Source: Impatiens glandulifera (taxonomy: Eukaryota; Streptophyta; Magnoliopsida; Ericales; Balsaminaceae). Taken from it: a DNA stretch of 64,000 nucleotides. The stretch is taken from the NCBI RefSeq assembly GCF_907164915.1, contig NC_061870.1:3562273-3626272 (forward strand). The letters are read 5' to 3'. Positions 54,525-64,000 of this stretch are shown piece after piece. The notes below the pieces were generated by a model that was given only the letters and a program-made list of their open reading frames with translations, was not told where the DNA came from and did not search any database. How positions within the stretch are numbered: position 1 is the first letter of the stretch; each line of letters starts with the position of its first letter. A program made the position numbers and the translations under genes.

Positions 54525-57500
54525 ATTTTCCTGTCCAAGCTCGCATTTTCTGGTGAGTCCTTAGTTGATCTTCTCCTGTTTGATTATGTATCGAGATGGT
54601 GATGAAAATCATCCGTACCGAGAGGAGCGTCCAGATTAATACAATTAGCGTGAGAGATCTTGGTCCTTGCTCCTTATGAGCTAGTGTGTAAAAGTTCGTG
54701 GGTTTGGTGGACTGAAAGAGAACCAGTAGCTTCAGTTACCCATTTCCTTTGATTTGAAGATGGAGGTCAGACGTTGGATCACCCTTTGCTTGCTGGTTTT
54801 CCGTAGGTGACTAAAGGAAGAAGATGAAGCCCACGGCCTACTCCCGCTCTAGTGTCCACGTCCGAGATCCGCGCTAGTGTCCTGCTCTTACACACGCATC
54901 CGAAGCCTGCGCTCGAGACCCACTCCTTTACCCTCGCCAGAGACCTGAACAATAAACCTTGACCCGCAAACCAACCTGATACATACTCGACCCATGATTT
55001 TAAGAGCCATGTTTGATTTTCATTTCAGTTTATTTTTGCATTGAACTACCTTGAATAAATTTTATAAAATCAAATAAATGAAAAACAGTTAAAAATAATA
55101 TTTTTAGTAAAATAATTTATTTTTTTATTTTACAGCCTCAATTTTAAACATTTGACTCTCTTTTTGTGTCCACAAATGGATTTAAAATTTAAAAAAAAAA
55201 CATTTAGGGTATTTATTTATAATCATAAAATTAATATGTGGGTATAATAAATTTTAATTCTCATTTTTTTATTACTTTTTTCATTTTTCTTGTTCAAGAC
55301 ATTTGTTTTATTTCACTGAAACTCAAAAAGAATGGAATCTTGTTTTCATTCTATTTGTAAAAGTTGAAAACTAAAATATATATAAAAAAAAGTAAAGGGA
55401 CGACATGCGCTATAGTTTTATTCCTTATTGACGTGGAACCCGACAGCAACGGATTTATGTCTCACCTAGTTGAGTGTCTTCCTGAGACACCCAACGGGGG
55501 AAAGAAGGTCATCAGTCAGGTATCTAGTTAAGGCCGCATCCATGCACATTTGTTAGCCTGTTAATGCCTCTTATTTGACTAATAAGTTTGTAAGCTTCGG
55601 TATTCATTGCAAATAATTATACCTATTAATGTCTCTTATTTGACTAATAAGTTTGTGAGCTTCGGTATTCATTGCAAATAATTATTATTATAGTTAGATT
55701 AAGTTAGGGTAAGTTAGTGATTCTAGACCGGATTAGACTCGGAAAAAATAATTGATTAAAATGTGTAAAAATACTTATAAAGATGACCAGCATATTTAAA
55801 GTAGAGACTCTATTTTGACGAGCACGTTAAACATTGCGTTGATTCTCTTTTTATCATGTAACCAATTATTGAACTCCTAAGATTTTTTTTTTCGACAGCG
55901 TTATTGTTATACACACCAAAACATTTATTTTTTTTTAATTATTTTGAGAAAAATAGGTAGTGATTCTTAAGTAATTTTTTTTTACCAAAGTTTCAATTTC
56001 ATTTAATTTATTATTTCAAAATTTTGAAAAGTTTATTAAATTTTATTTATTTCTTCGAAAATGGGTTGTGCGGATTCTAAATGCTTACATGTACAATTTT
56101 ACCTATGATCCATTTATTGTAATTTAAAGTTATCTAGATATTATTAATTTTACCTTTAAATAGGAAATGCATTTTAATTTTATTGTTTTATTTCATTAAT
56201 AATACAAATCATGTAATATATAAAATTAGTTTAAATAATTCATTGTAACTATAGTATAAGAATTTTCATCTGAATTTAAGAAAAATGTGTATACTCTTGT
56301 CCTTTATTTTGGTTAATAAGATTTTGTATAGCCTTGCACATTATGATGTCTCCAATGTTCCTATAATGAAATGAAAGTATTAACTAATTTTCTTATTGTA
56401 TTAACTATTTTTCTTATTGAAACTTAAATGAATGTATATATCCCTTTGACATTTGTAAAAAAAGATTGAGTTAGACAGCTACCTTGACGGGCAAGGAATT
56501 TAGATTGGAAGCATAAAAGTCAAATTACAATTCGTAGTCAAATTTGTCTTAGTTTGACCAGTAATTTACGAAGGTGTGGATCGATAATAATATTTAGAAT
56601 TTTTTATAATATATATTACAAATTTAAAACACACATGTAAATATATTGTTTGAAACAATTAATTTTAATTTTAAAAAAATTATAATAATATTCTAGTCAA
56701 ATTTGTCTTAGTTTGACCAGTAATTTACGAAGGTGAGGATAATAATATTCACAGTGTTAATATTAAAATTTTAAAACACACATGTAAATATATTGTTTGA
56801 ACAAATAATTTTTAATTTTAAAAAAATATAATACTATAGACTATATACTTGTATTATGGACTCATTTAAATACATGAATTATTAAAAATTTATTTAAACA
56901 TATTTATTATTCAAAATTAGCTTAGCTTCTAACATATTTCTATTATTACGGATTTAACTTTTATACCTATATTAATTTTTATTTTTAACTCATCTATTTT
57001 CTTGTTTTTTTTTATGCTTGGTGATATTTTATTTATTTTTATTTCTTTATAAAAATAAGTTTATAATATTTTATATTTTTTAATATAAAAAGTCTTTCTT
57101 ACTCAAAATTATTTAAATTTAAACAAATTTTTATTTTAAATATTATTTTATTCAATTTTTAAAAATAAATTAGTTGACATTTTATTTAAATTAATATAAC
57201 TAAAAACTAAAATTTATATTTATTTGAAATTATGTGAATATTTAAAAATTGACTCTTTATTATTACAAAAAAAAATCCAGATAGATAAGTCTGTATATAA
57301 ATATATATGAAATTAAAAGTTACCTAAATGATAAATATATTTTAAATGATATTACTGATCAGTTATATATGAATAAGTATATTTTAAAATTGTATAATTT
57401 ATGTGTGTATATATATTAATAATAATTTACATATAAATTTTTTAATTATTTATATAACTGAAAATTAATTGAGTAATAAGAGAATAGTTGAAAAAATAAT

Positions 57501-57546
57501 TAATATGTAATGAGATTTTTTTTTGAATAAAAGTATAAGTTAATAA
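54525..57546. other. intergenic DNA with two local tandem duplications, no gene
   Basis: 54530-54990 is less AT-rich and unassigned. A unit of about 66 bp (CTTATTTGACTAATAAGTTT...) is duplicated at 55560-55690. A unit of about 163 bp starting AGTCAAATTTGTCTTAGTTT is duplicated at 56530 and 56693. Otherwise AT-rich with no coding character. Confidence 0.6.
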
Positions 57547-57910
57547 CACTAGTAAAAAAAAGGACCTTTATCGACGGTTTTTCCGAAGGTTTTGTAAAAC
57601 TCTCCTAAATACTCCCGAGAGGAACAAATCCTTCGGTATTAAAAATAGATTCCGTGGGGGTGTAAAACTTTCGGGTTTATTAATTATTACCGAAAGTTCT
57701 TTGCAGAACTTTCGGTTTTTACCTTCCCCAAAAAATCAAAAAAAATTCTAAGTGTTGGATGTGGGTTAATTGCAAAGGTTTTTACAAAAAAATCTTCGGT
57801 TTTAAAATCCCGGGGATTTTTAATTGCGAAGGTTATTCAAAGAACCTTCGGTTTTACCTTTTTTGAAATTCACATTTCCGAAAGTTGTACAAAGAACCTT
57901 CGGTTTTGCT
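57547..57910 (+). mobile_element. CACTA (En/Spm-type) transposon terminus
   Basis: Starts CACTAGTAAAAAAAAGGACC, the classic CACTA terminal sequence, preceded by TAA. It is followed by subterminal repeats in both orientations around CTTTCGG, CCGAAAG and CCTTCGGTTTT. No matching CTAGTG end or transposase was found downstream, so it is a terminal fragment or a small, right-truncated non-autonomous copy. Confidence 0.65.
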
Positions 57911-58360
57911 CAATTAAAAAAAATTCTAAATTTGATAATAATTTATTAAAATATTTTATCATTTTTTTTAATTTAAGAAAGGAGAAGACTAACCATCATT
58001 ATTTATATTTCATACCTGATTTAACTTGGTGGTTAAAATATTTTATAATATTAAATAATATGATATTTAAATTTTAATTTGATATAAATTTAAATAATAT
58101 ATATAATTAAATAATTTTAATCAAAAGATAAGATTTCGTTCTTATTAAAATAATATATATAAATATATGATAAATTAATTTTAATAAATAAACAAACAAA
58201 TAAAAAAAAAATTATAAATAGCAAATATATTAAAATACGATATTTTTATATAAATTTTTAATATTTTATAGTTATAAAGTTATTTATACAATCTCATGCC
58301 ATCATAAATTATTTTCCCTAAAGAGACTTAAGCACTCTATTAAGTGAAGGGATCCTCTGT

Positions 58361-58488
58361 TACCATATTAGCTTGCTACTCATGTTGCCTCTCACAAAGA
58401 GAGGGGCAATATGGTAAATAAATGATTTATTTACCATATTGCCCCCTCTCTTTGTGAGAGGCAACATGAGTAGCAAGCTAATATGGTA
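58361..58488. repeat. near-perfect 128-bp palindrome
   Basis: Arms of about 63 bp starting TACCATATTAGCTTGCTACT, reverse-complementary apart from one extra C in the second arm (CCCCC versus CCCC), with almost no loop. The pairing extends imperfectly about 15 bp outwards (GATCCTCTGT versus GATATTCTGC, read inwards). Fold-back MITE or hairpin-RNA-like structure. Confidence 0.9.
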
Positions 58489-58554
58489 GCAGAATATCTC
58501 AAATGCTCTATTAATGGTTGAGCTACCTAGTGATATGTAGTAATCTTTTAAAAT

Positions 58555-58607
<53 letters not shown>

Positions 58608-59946
58608 GACAAGTGTAAATTTAATGAAATAATTAAATTTTAATTTTTTTATTATATTTTAAAATATAATAATAATTTTTAATAAGTAATATAAATTATT
58701 ATAACTTATATTTTATTTTATATAATTATTATTTTATTTTATATAAAGTAATATTTTTTAATATATAAATATTTAATGCATAAATTTTAATTAACATATA
58801 AATAAAATTTAATTATATAAGTTAAAGTATAAGGAATTATATATAAAATAATGTAATATTATTTATTTTAAAACTACATTTTCACATTTATATGAAAATG
58901 ATATATTATTTTTTTTATTAATTTCAATATAATTAATAATACAAATTATTATATAAGAGTAAAATAGTCTTTTATATTTCTTAATTTAAAATTTATTTTA
59001 TTATAAAAATTTATAAAAAAAATATAAAATAATATTCCAAAATAAGTTAAAATAGTTAGATTTGATTTAAATAACTTGATATATTAATTATTTTTTCAAA
59101 AAAAGTTGGTAGACATTAATATTCTATATAATGTTAGAGAAATGATTGTGTGAGAGAATTTGAGGGATGGGATAATGTGTCGCAATTTCATTAGCCAAAA
59201 AATAACAAAAAAATTTTCTCCTCGTCTTTTATCTTTTTTCCAATGTAGTGACACATCAATCCCTCCCTCAAATTCCCTCCTCCTATCACTCCTCATATCA
59301 CTCCTCATAATGTTACTTATTTGATAATCTTTATTTTTCAACAATTTTTAGTTTTTTTTTCTTCTATTTTTATGTTTTTTTACCTACGCTAAAATCCTAA
59401 ATTATATTTTCATATTTTGTTTATTTAAATGGTTAGTTATCACTTATTTAAAACCTAATTAATTTAACTTATCATATTTTCTTGTTAAGTTTTCTTCCAG
59501 AAGAAACTAAGAAACATAGAGTTTTTACATTGCTATATAGGTTGATTGAGTTAATATTGGTTTTACCTATTACGGCTGTTTTTTTTTTTAAAAAAAATCT
59601 TTTTTGCGATGAAAATTATCAAAATTGATTTACGTAATAGAATAAGTGATTAGTGGATGAACGACAGTTCGATAATATACATCGAGAAGGAGATTTTTGC
59701 CACAATTAAAAATGAACAAATTTTATAACATTTTTAACAGATGAACACTCAAAAAAATTCAATTGTTTTCATTTATTTGTATATCTAGTAGTAGTTGAAT
59801 TGTAAAAAGGATAAATATTTTATTAGTATCGACTTAATTTTATATTTTTATTATTATCTTTATTAATTATATTTTTTTTATATAAGTATTATATAGTAAA
59901 AAAAATTATACTAAATAAATTTTGATACACAGTTAAAATTTGGTTC

Positions 59947-59992
<46 letters not shown>

Positions 59993-60511
59993 TTATATTT
60001 ATATTTATATTTATATTATAACTCAAAGAATTTATAACCAATTTTATATTTTTATCCTTTCTTCTTTCCTTTTTAATATTTTTTTTTTCAATTTTTTTTA
60101 ATATACATAAAATAAAATAGCCTTTATAATATTTGACCTTTGATTAAATTTGATCATAGACTTCATTCGAAATCAAATTGACATAAGAAAATGATTTTAA
60201 ATTGATTAAATTTTATCATAGACATAGTTCAATCTAAAATCAAAATGACCCTTTCATTAAATTTGATCGTAGACTTAGTTCGGTCTAAATTTTCTCTATC
60301 TTAACCTTTATCTTTTTTTTCAATTAGTAATATAGGGATTTATTATTCCTTTTCCATTTCTTTTTTCAAATTCTCTCCCTTATCACTTTTCTTAATCAAA
60401 TCATAAACTTAATTCAATCTAAAATCAAATTAACAATTATAAACTAAAAAAATACATAAAAATGTTAATTTTCTTAATCTTTCTATATCTTCTATGGTGT
60501 AAATATCTAAA

Positions 60512-60554
<43 letters not shown>

Positions 60555-60639
60555 TTTTGTATCTAACAAATTATAATTAATTATACAATTAATTATTTAA
60601 AAAAATTATTTTATTTCAAATAACAAATATAAATAAGTA

Positions 60640-60683
<44 letters not shown>

Positions 60684-61076
60684 ATTTTTAGATAAATATT
60701 TTTGTGCATAAAAAATGAAATATATATATATATATATATATAAATTTATACTTTATTATTATAATAATAATAATTATATATAATTAATTAGTTTATAATT
60801 ATATATAATTAAATAATAAAGAAAATGTTAAATAAAGAGAAAAAAAAGAAAAAGAGAAAATAGAGATTATAAGCTTAAAATAATCTACAACAGAAATGTA
60901 TAAATAAAAAAAAATGTAGATTTTTATTGATATAAAAGAAAGGAAAAATATCTGGATTATAAAAATAATTATTATTTTCTGTTTAACCATTTGGAAATCT
61001 CTCTCTGTTACAACAACAGGGTACCGAATCAGTGTGGCTAGTCACTTTCATATGGTGAAAATGCTAATAATCACCA
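58489..61076. other. very AT-rich intergenic DNA with TA microsatellites
   Basis: (TA)n runs at 58558-58604, 59955-59980 (followed by TTTATA repeats to 60017), 60515-60552, 60642-60680 and 60719-60742. No coding sequence recognised; short open frames are poly(K/I/F) artefacts of AT-rich DNA. Confidence 0.75.
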
Positions 61077-62585
61077 TTACCTTTCTGGCAAATGGTCCGC
61101 CGTAGAATCAAAGCCTTCATTCCCATCCGTCAGCTTCTCCAACGCCCTCTTCTCTTCTTCTTCTTCTAATTCCACGCCTTTCGCCGCCCTATTCCTCTCC
61201 GCCCTACCCTTGAGCGATTCCGTAAGCTCCGCAACCGCTCTCTCACTGTCCCGCCGGTTCTTAATCAACACCTCGCTCACATCCGCAGGCGTCATCTCGG
61301 CCTCCTCGATTACCTTCTCCAATTGTTTCACCACATCTTCGTCCAAATCCCCATCTTCATAACCAAGATAGTTCTTCAATAAAATCTTCAATGCCGAAAA
61401 CGAACAGTAAGACATGAAGATATGCATGTCCATTCTTCCACTTCTCAACAACGCCGGATCCAGCTTCTCGATGTGATTCGTCGTGAAAACGAAAATCCTC
61501 TCACTTCCGCAGCACGACCAGAGTCCGTCGGTGAAGTTCAACAGCCCGGACAGAGTAATCGAGTTTCCTCCTCCATCGTTACCGCCGCCGCCGCCACCGA
61601 GAGGAAGCCCGCCGGAGGAGGAGGAGGAGGAGTGGTTACCTGATGATTTTGCACTCTTTCTATTGGTGAAATCAATCGAGCAATCGATATCCTCGATAAC
61701 AATAATGGATTTAGAGCTCGTCTTCATGAGTAGCTTTCTTAGCTCCGAATTGGTGTGAACCTCTGTCAATTCAAGGTCGTATATGTCGTACCCTAGGTAA
61801 TTCGCCATGGCAGCAATCATACTGGATTTACCAGTTCCCGGAGGACCATAGAGAAGGTATCCTCTCTTCCAGGCCCGTCCGGTTTTCTGATAAAACGATT
61901 GCCCCTTTGCAAAATCCTTGAGATCCGCCATTATTTCTTCTTTTTTCTTCGGATCCATGGCCAGCGTATCAAATGTGCTGGGATGCTTAAAGGGAACAGA
62001 TTCCCACGGATGCCCTCTGGAATCAAGGGATCCGCCGCCCCCGCGGGAATTGGTGTAGAGAAATCTGTCTTGGTTTTTCCTCTTGATTTCGTTAGCTTTG
62101 TCGGTGATGTGATCGAGATAGGGGTTGAGAATGAGAGCCTTGTCTCTTTTCCGGATCCTGAGAGTGAATCCTCGTTTCTCATCAGGAACGTGCCGCCAGG
62201 AGAGCGTCTGTGACTGCCGCTGAATAACGACGTGTTCCCATTGAACCGGAACGCCTCTGAAGAAGTCGATTAGACGGTCGTTGTTGGATAGACCGAAGGT
62301 GAGCGATGATGAGTTGACGGCGCGAGTGAGACTGAGACGGCTGTTCCCGTTTGCGGTGGCGGAGGTGCTGAGGTAGAGTTGAGCCGCGTTGTAGAGCTCG
62401 TTCGTGTTGACGCCGTCGATCTCGGTTATGTCGTAATAGCAATAGGTTGAGCACCAGTTGAAGAGGCGGTTGATGTACTTTGACAAAGTAAAACGGAGCT
62501 CCGGCGGAATAACCGTTTGAAGCAGACTCTGACCGAAAGCCCAGACTCCCATCAAAGACGCCATTGAACCCCAGAATTCCTTCAT
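61077..62585 (-). CDS. single-exon AAA-ATPase of the plant BCS1-like family (At5g57480-like), 502 aa
   Basis: ATP-dependent remodelling protein of the plant family related to BCS1 and AATP1/OM66. N-terminal hydrophobic segment (about residues 9-30, LMGVWAFGQSLLQTVIPPEL) then the AAA-associated domain (to about 130; YDITEIDGVNTNELYNAAQLYL). AAA core: HPSTFDTLAMD (201-211), Walker A GPPGTGKS (247-254), Walker B IIVIEDID (294-301), a Ser/Gly-rich insertion (313-341), sensor-1/arginine region FVFTTNHIEKLDPALLRSGRMD (365-386). C-terminal acidic helical tail. Full length, no introns, as usual in the family. Relatives sit in mitochondrial or ER membranes through the N-terminal segment and respond to stress; location and substrate here are inferred. 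It is closest by recall to Arabidopsis At5g57480/At4g25835. Confidence 0.93.
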   Translation of the reverse strand: MKEFWGSMASLMGVWAFGQSLLQTVIPPELRFTLSKYINRLFNWCSTYCYYDITEIDGVNTNELYNAAQLYLSTSATANGNSRLSLTRAVNSSSLTFGLSNNDRLIDFFRGVPVQWEHVVIQRQSQTLSWRHVPDEKRGFTLRIRKRDKALILNPYLDHITDKANEIKRKNQDRFLYTNSRGGGGSLDSRGHPWESVPFKHPSTFDTLAMDPKKKEEIMADLKDFAKGQSFYQKTGRAWKRGYLLYGPPGTGKSSMIAAMANYLGYDIYDLELTEVHTNSELRKLLMKTSSKSIIVIEDIDCSIDFTNRKSAKSSGNHSSSSSSGGLPLGGGGGGNDGGGNSITLSGLLNFTDGLWSCCGSERIFVFTTNHIEKLDPALLRSGRMDMHIFMSYCSFSALKILLKNYLGYEDGDLDEDVVKQLEKVIEEAEMTPADVSEVLIKNRRDSERAVAELTESLKGRAERNRAAKGVELEEEEEKRALEKLTDGNEGFDSTADHLPER

Positions 62586-62691
62586 TTTGTTGATGCCTTT
62601 ACTGCTGGTTTCGTTGGCAATTGGGATTGAGGAGAGGAGCTAGCAGTCAAGTCAATTTGGGGTTTTAACAAGATTTGGACAATTTCTGTCT

Positions 62692-62703
62692 CTATTTATA
62701 TAG
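62692..62703 (-). promoter_or_regulatory. TATA box of the AAA-ATPase gene
   Basis: CTATATAAATAG on the minus strand, about 110 bp before the ATG at 62585. A (TA)n microsatellite (62708-62768) lies immediately upstream. Confidence 0.7.
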
Positions 62704-62706
62704 ACT

Positions 62707-62707
<1 letters not shown>

Positions 62708-62768
<61 letters not shown>
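62708..62768. repeat. (TA)n microsatellite in the AAA-ATPase promoter
   Basis: About 60 bp of pure TA, just upstream of the TATA box, so length changes could affect promoter spacing. Confidence 0.9.
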
Positions 62769-62770
<2 letters not shown>

Positions 62771-62773
<3 letters not shown>

Positions 62774-63365
62774 ATGCTTAATTTTTAAAGTGTCTGAATT
62801 GTCGGGTCGAGAGCTGTGGTTAATTTGGATACTTGGGACGGATTATGGGACAAGTACAACTTTTTAACCAACTAGGCTATAAAGACTTTATATTTTAAAT
62901 TTAACACCAAATTTGATAAACGCGAGACGTTTTAATATTAATATAAGTTCAATGTTTTAACTAACTAATCTATATATATATAATGATGCTTAATTTTTAA
63001 AGTGTCCGGATTGCCGGGTCGAGAGCTGTGGTTAATTTGGATACTTGGGTCAGATTGTGGGTTGACCCGTTTTTAAATTTAAAACGGTTAAAAATTAAAT
63101 TAAAAATGCTAAAGGTATGTTTCGAACTTGTAACCTAACAAAATAAGTACAACTTTTTAACCAACTAAGCTATAAAGACTTTATATTTTAAATTCAACAC
63201 CAAATTTGATAAACGCAGGACGTTTTAATATTAATATAAGTTCAACTTTTTAACTAACTAATATATAATGATGTTGAGTAAATGGATAATTGGGTCGAAT
63301 TGTGGGTTGACTCACCCATAAACTTAAAACGGTTAAAAATAAAATAAAAAATATTATCCATAATT
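62771..63365. repeat. three tandem copies of a unit of about 285 bp
   Basis: Units start ATGATGCTTAATTTTTAAAG at 62771 and 62983 and ATGATGTTGAG at 63268. The first lacks about 73 bp present in the second, and the third is partial. Shared phrases include GGGTCGAGAGCTGTGG, CAACTTTTTAACCAACTA and ACGTTTTAATATTAATATAA. Non-coding. Confidence 0.85.
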
Positions 63366-64000
63366 TTTTTTTCCAAGTTTTTATATTATTACTCATGGCC
63401 TAAAAGCTAGTTAAAGTAAAATTAGTTGGTCACTTCTTTATTTTCCTCTTTACATAATTTAGGCCTTGTTTGGTGTTCAAATAACACAATCCCAATCAAT
63501 TATCAATTTTATTACATTTTTTCAACCAAATAACTAAAAATTTTATAATTATAAATAAAAAATATACATTAAATGTAAAGTTAATATGATTATTTATCTT
63601 CTTAAGCCATCATGGAATTGGGTTATTATAGTTTAATCAAAATAATTTACTATTCAATTAAATATTTAATCATCTAAATTATTAATTAAAATATTTTATA
63701 TTTCTTTTATATATATATATAATTATACAATTACTTTTTTCTTAAAAAAAAAAAAAAATCATAAATAATTTGTTTATCAACAAGTTGTTTACAAAAGAAA
63801 ATCTTACACGAAAAAAAAATTCAATGTAAAAGAGTCTTATGTCAAGCAAAATATTAAAATAGAAATAGGTGTTAGTTAATTGCATTAAATAATTCAAATC
63901 TCTAAATCATTTAATATTGCATTTTTTACAGAGTAATCTTGAAACTTTAAGAAATTCTTACCTAATCCATTTAATCATGATTAAACCTTACAACTTTTTT
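63366..64000. other. AT-rich DNA, no gene
   Basis: Nothing with coding character or recognised repeat identity to the window end, apart from a short TA run near 63710. Confidence 0.6.

Noticed and set aside
33804..54529. Claiming a perfect target-site duplication for the Tnt1-like element
   Set aside because: Flanks are GTTTT and ATTTT: four of five bases match in T-rich DNA, so it is only suggestive.
59096..59344. 82-codon minus-strand ORF
   Set aside because: AT-rich sequence with an isolated GC-richer patch; no recognisable motif and no neighbouring gene signals.
61422..62213. Plus-strand ORFs opposite the AAA-ATPase
   Set aside because: Antisense to Walker motifs and the Gly/Ser-rich insertion; no coding features of their own.

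Overview
This is a nuclear genomic window from a flowering plant, very probably a eudicot. It is AT-rich, its CDC20 gene has plant-type introns, its single-exon AAA-ATPase belongs to a plant family, and most of the rest is Ty1-copia retrotransposon DNA with the plant initiator-Met tRNA primer site. I cannot name the species. Only two host genes look intact: a four-exon CDC20-type APC/C activator (minus strand, 9328-10934) and a single-exon AAA-ATPase (minus strand, 61077-62585). Everything else that codes is transposon-derived.

Layout. 1-780: the end of an unidentified ORF followed by a TATA box and a poly(A) signal, resembling the end of a retroelement or pararetrovirus-like sequence. 2182-5140: a hAT-superfamily transposase gene broken by one stop codon, sitting in an AT-rich tandem repeat. 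5879-7734: a lone copia-type LTR in the same repeat. 9328-11250: CDC20 and its promoter. 11520-12080 and 22139-23880: two flanks of an unidentified GC-richer repeat split by a complete but decayed copia element (12081-22133, TSD CTCTA). 23905-26691: a Mutator-like candidate with long imperfect terminal inverted repeats, carrying a decayed, intron-containing piece of a CC1-like/RBM39 splicing-factor gene. 28536-28990 and 31985-33345: minus-strand copia fragments. 33809-54524: an old Tnt1-like copia element, itself interrupted by an inverted LTR (34570-36269) and by a young 14-kb SIRE-like copia element (36822-50871, perfect TSD GAAAG). 54525-61076: AT-rich DNA with a CACTA terminus and a 128-bp near-perfect palindrome. 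61077-62585: the AAA-ATPase. The right edge holds tandem repeats and AT-rich DNA.

The most interesting item is the 14-kb element. Downstream of gag and pol it carries three tandem genes (43965-44678, 45161-45865, 46412-49282) that share one N-terminal domain of about 230 residues. Each has its own TATA box 70-115 bp before its ATG. The third is fused to a 700-residue acidic, coiled-coil and basic tail. A decayed fourth relative, also with a TATA box, sits in the same place in the 12-22 kb element. The young element's LTRs also contain a second internal copy of the polypurine tract plus LTR tip. The LTRs of the 12-22 kb family carry variable arrays of a quasi-palindromic TTAGAC...GTCTAA unit.

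The host genes and the transposons show no functional link. The two LTRs of the young element differ mainly by single-base indels, which suggests residual assembly error; the one frameshift in its pol gene may be an artefact of this kind.
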